The notes under the pieces were generated by a model. That model did not search any database, was not told the origin of the DNA, and worked only from the letters and a program-made list of their open reading frames with translations. The position numbers and the translations under genes are program-made. A DNA stretch of 13,059 nt. Origin: Thermoplasmata archaeon (GTDB lineage Archaea > Thermoplasmatota > Thermoplasmata > Thermoplasmatales > Aciduliprofundaceae). Each line of letters begins with the position of its first letter. Position 1 is the first letter of the stretch. Below, one piece after another: positions 12,643 to 13,059 of the stretch. The stretch lies in assembly GCA_021163705.1 (NCBI GenBank), contig JAGGTO010000116.1, forward strand, positions 1-13,059, written 5' to 3'.

Positions 12643-12650
12643 ATTTTAAT
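12643..12650 (-). promoter_or_regulatory. Candidate TATA box for hicBA
   Basis: ATTAAAAT on the minus strand lies about 39 nt before the HicB start, allowing a leader of about 13 nt that carries GGTGAT. It is a modest match. Confidence 0.35.
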
Positions 12651-12685
12651 TTTGTTAAGTCTGAACTTAGAGCATTTCAAACAAA

Positions 12686-12840
12686 AATAGCGAGCCGAAA
12701 TTTGGGCGTTGAGCCACGGAAACGTTCTGGGGATATGTGAAGTCCCGAAGGGATTTGGGCGAGCGTTAGCGAGCCACATATCCACCTGTTAAGTAACCCC
12801 GATAGGGGCAAGGTGCGAAGCACCGCAGAGTGCCTAAACC
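12686..12840. repeat. GC-rich tract of small hairpins and degenerate repeats
   Basis: This non-coding tract is much richer in G and C than its surroundings. ATTTGGGCG...GAGCCAC occurs twice, at 12700-12717 and, in a longer form, at 12753-12777. A 9-bp stem (12731-12739 with 12775-12783) encloses TCCC-GAA-GGGA (12743-12753). To the right are CCCC-GATA-GGGG (12797-12808) and GGTGC-GAA-GCACC (12812-12824), the latter bracketed by GGCA/TGCC. No tRNA or rRNA signature is seen. It may be a mobile intergenic repeat, a structured RNA or an element end. Nothing codes between 12608 and 12892. Confidence 0.6.
12721..12743 (+). repeat. Right copy of the 23-bp exact direct repeat
   Basis: Identical to 12083-12105. 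Its GGATATGTG portion pairs with CACATATCC at 12775-12783, so in this copy the repeat is one arm of a hairpin; the left copy has no such partner nearby. Confidence 0.8.
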
Positions 12841-12892
12841 CAACTTTACATTCTTTATCTTGACCTTGAAGTAAACAAGAAAGCAGGGAATT

Positions 12893-13059
12893 TTATTCTC
12901 TCCCTTTTTCTGAAAACCAGCCTTCTTTTCTCATCACTTCCATTGAAATCCTGTTACTTGGACCATCTCCTCTGGCTACGAAAACGCCGACATTCTTACC
13001 AACCGCTTCCGATATCTTCGCAACATCTCCATGTGTAAACCCTGGACAGAGAAGTATAG
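12893..13059 (-). CDS. Unrecognised protein (partial, C-terminal 54 codons)
   Basis: An open frame enters from the right edge and ends with TAA at 12893-12895. The visible piece begins ILLCPGFTHGDVAKISEAVG and continues with a hydrophobic strand KNVGVFVARGDGPSN and MEVMRKEGWFSEK. The strand-helix-strand pattern and GDGPSN loop suggest an alpha/beta nucleotide- or phosphate-binding fold, but I cannot name a family. Codon use and composition resemble the other genes here. Its 3' end faces the hairpin tract, so it probably is not co-transcribed with hicBA, which has its own candidate promoter. Confidence 0.6.
   Translation of the reverse strand, partial: ILLCPGFTHGDVAKISEAVGKNVGVFVARGDGPSNRISMEVMRKEGWFSEKGRE

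Noticed and set aside
12083..12743. Complete insertion sequence around HicBA
   Set aside because: There is no transposase and no terminal inverted repeat; only direct repeats were found, so it is described as a repeat-bounded module.
12690..12834. CRISPR array or tRNA gene in the hairpin tract
   Set aside because: Repeat units are degenerate and unevenly spaced, with no uniform spacers. No T-arm, anticodon arm or acceptor stem pattern could be folded.

Overview
The window looks archaeal. Promoters are TATA-like, Shine-Dalgarno motifs are strong GGAGGTGA-type, and several isolated genes appear to be leaderless, with the start codon about 26 nt after the centre of a TATA-like box. The gene content agrees: an archaellin-type secreted protein, a single-domain KaiC/RadA-like ATPase and HicAB. 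The overall flavour suggests a euryarchaeon near the Thermoplasmata/Aciduliprofundum group, but that placement is an inference from style and not from a marker gene.

Bases 1-1132 (all minus strand) hold the start of an exonuclease III-type AP endonuclease cut by the window edge, a small protein resembling DUF6092, and a compact nitroreductase. The last two overlap by 32 bp.

Bases 1168-8370 form the metabolic core. From a shared 268-bp divergent promoter region, two DUF917-family genes and an M29-type aminopeptidase-like gene run leftward as a tight operon. A third, divergent DUF917 gene, an NCS1 (cytosine/hydantoin-type) permease, a small four-helix membrane protein overlapping the permease by 4 bp, and an Asp/Glu/hydantoin-racemase-type gene run rightward. 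This looks like an uptake and catabolism module for a hydantoin-, thiohydantoin- or pyrimidine-like ring compound. The permease would import, the racemase would act on a chiral ring carbon or its opened product, the DUF917 proteins would be candidate ring enzymes, and the M29-like protein could hydrolyse an amide product. No classical hydantoinase, HyuA/HyuB or carbamoylase is in the window, so the chemistry is open.

Bases 8451-10472 hold an unusually large archaellin-like protein of 538 residues. Its class III signal peptide and N-terminal helix are separated from a C-terminal archaellin beta-domain by three fibronectin-III-like repeats. A small, very basic helical protein follows in the same transcription unit. 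A possible 30-codon leaderless ORF lies in the convergent gap. On the opposite strand, a KaiC-like ATPase and a zinc-ribbon protein with a weakly CheC-like C-terminal domain form a two-gene operon.

Bases 11980-12892 are accessory DNA: a HicB-HicA toxin-antitoxin pair bounded by an exact 23-bp direct repeat, next to a GC-rich tract of small perfect hairpins and degenerate repeats. The window ends in the C-terminal 54 codons of an unrecognised minus-strand gene.
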